DNA of 64,000 nucleotides from Paraburkholderia phenoliruptrix (GTDB lineage Bacteria; Pseudomonadota; Gammaproteobacteria; Burkholderiales; Burkholderiaceae), in assembly GCF_019511605.1 (NCBI RefSeq), contig NZ_JAEUAV010000007.1:1-64000 (forward strand), written 5' to 3'. Numbering within the stretch: the first letter of the stretch is position 1; each line of letters opens with the position of its first letter. Of the stretch, positions 63,848-64,000 are shown one piece after another. Below the pieces are notes generated by a model. It searched no databases and had not been told where the DNA came from. It saw only the letters and a list, made by a program, of their open reading frames with translations. The translations under genes were made by a program, and so were the position numbers.

Positions 63848-64000
63848 TTACTGGCTGGCGGCTTCCGGAGCGACTGCGGGAGCTGATGCACCCTTCTTCA
63901 TTTTCTGCTTCTTGGGTTTCTTGACGTGTTTCGTGGTGGGCGGCGAGTACGAACTGACCGAACTCGAGCCGGCCGGGGCGGCAGTCTGTGCGAGCGTCGC
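63848..64000 (-). CDS. C-terminal part of a Lys/Ala-rich protein (cut by window edge)
   Basis: The last 50 codons of a leftward frame ending in TAA at 63848. Sequence begins inside ATLAQTAAPAGSSSVSSYSPP, then a basic TTKHVKKPKKQKMKKG block and an Ala-rich end (ASAPAVAPEAASQ). The visible start looks like the end of a signal peptide (Ala-x-Ala before Gln). If so this is a small exported basic protein. No family assigned. The terminator 40 bp past the stop supports a real gene. Confidence 0.6.
   Translation of the reverse strand, partial: ATLAQTAAPAGSSSVSSYSPPTTKHVKKPKKQKMKKGASAPAVAPEAASQ

Noticed and set aside
1..64000. Insertion sequences, prophage, toxin-antitoxin, CRISPR, tRNA or rRNA genes
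   Set aside because: I looked for transposase motifs, regular spacer arrays and tRNA-like arms and found none that stand up.

Overview
The window is high-GC, densely coded DNA from a betaproteobacterium of the Burkholderiaceae, most like Paraburkholderia or a close relative. The evidence is gene content: a KirBac1.1-type potassium channel, fused isobutyryl-CoA mutase IcmF, a fused indolepyruvate:ferredoxin oxidoreductase, AceK, a bioA-F-D-B operon and an OmpC-like porin. Housekeeping genes (argS, dsbA, the biotin operon) suggest a main chromosome. I see no insertion sequence, prophage, CRISPR array, rRNA or tRNA. The left end cuts a chemoreceptor gene and the right end cuts a small Lys-rich ORF.

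Layout. 1-10.3 kb: a chemoreceptor, a diguanylate cyclase, a DUF2239 protein, a RutG-like uracil permease, a CPA1 Na+/H+ antiporter, an EAL phosphodiesterase and cutC. 10.4-16 kb: the fused indolepyruvate oxidoreductase, the Kir channel and two small unknown proteins. 16-19.4 kb: a tightly overlapped LacI regulator / AGE-family sugar isomerase / PfkB kinase operon with two copies of an operator-like element. 19.4-25.2 kb: an EAL-CBS-GGDEF protein, a bile-acid-symporter-like carrier, a small secreted protein and a porin. 25.4-35 kb: a LysR regulator, IcmF, a 13-bp tandem repeat, nitronate monooxygenase, a haloacetate dehalogenase with the full fluoroacetate-dehalogenase residue set, and a divergent AsnC regulator/EamA transporter pair. 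34.4-37.5 kb: a five-gene operon from HMG-CoA lyase to a metallo-beta-lactamase-fold hydrolase. 37.6-45.1 kb: a GhrA-like reductase, a serine hydrolase, an orphan sulfate-binding protein and the biotin operon. 45.6-54 kb: an exported hydrolase, an operon of carbonic anhydrase, thiolase, SDR, acyl-CoA dehydrogenase and YchJ, and aceK. 54-64 kb: a cysteine-free MerR regulator divergent from an MBL hydrolase, a peptide-binding protein, and a leftward run argS, SPOR protein, dsbA, SDR and BtuF-like protein, then DUF1840.

Themes. Acyl-CoA and branched-chain carbon metabolism recurs (IcmF, HMG-CoA lyase, thiolase, acyl-CoA dehydrogenase, MaoC-fold protein, LiuR-like MerR). Biotin synthesis and a carbonic anhydrase are also present and could serve biotin-dependent carboxylases, although no carboxylase is in the window. 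Three c-di-GMP enzymes plus a chemoreceptor lie in the first 21 kb. No single locus is clearly a new defence or mobile system. The best leads are the LacI-AGE-PfkB operon and its operators, an orphan leftward terminator suggesting an sRNA before the uracil permease, repeat-driven length variation (13-bp array after icmF, hexamer in bioB, enlarged IcmF linker), and the likely C-F bond-cleaving dehalogenase.
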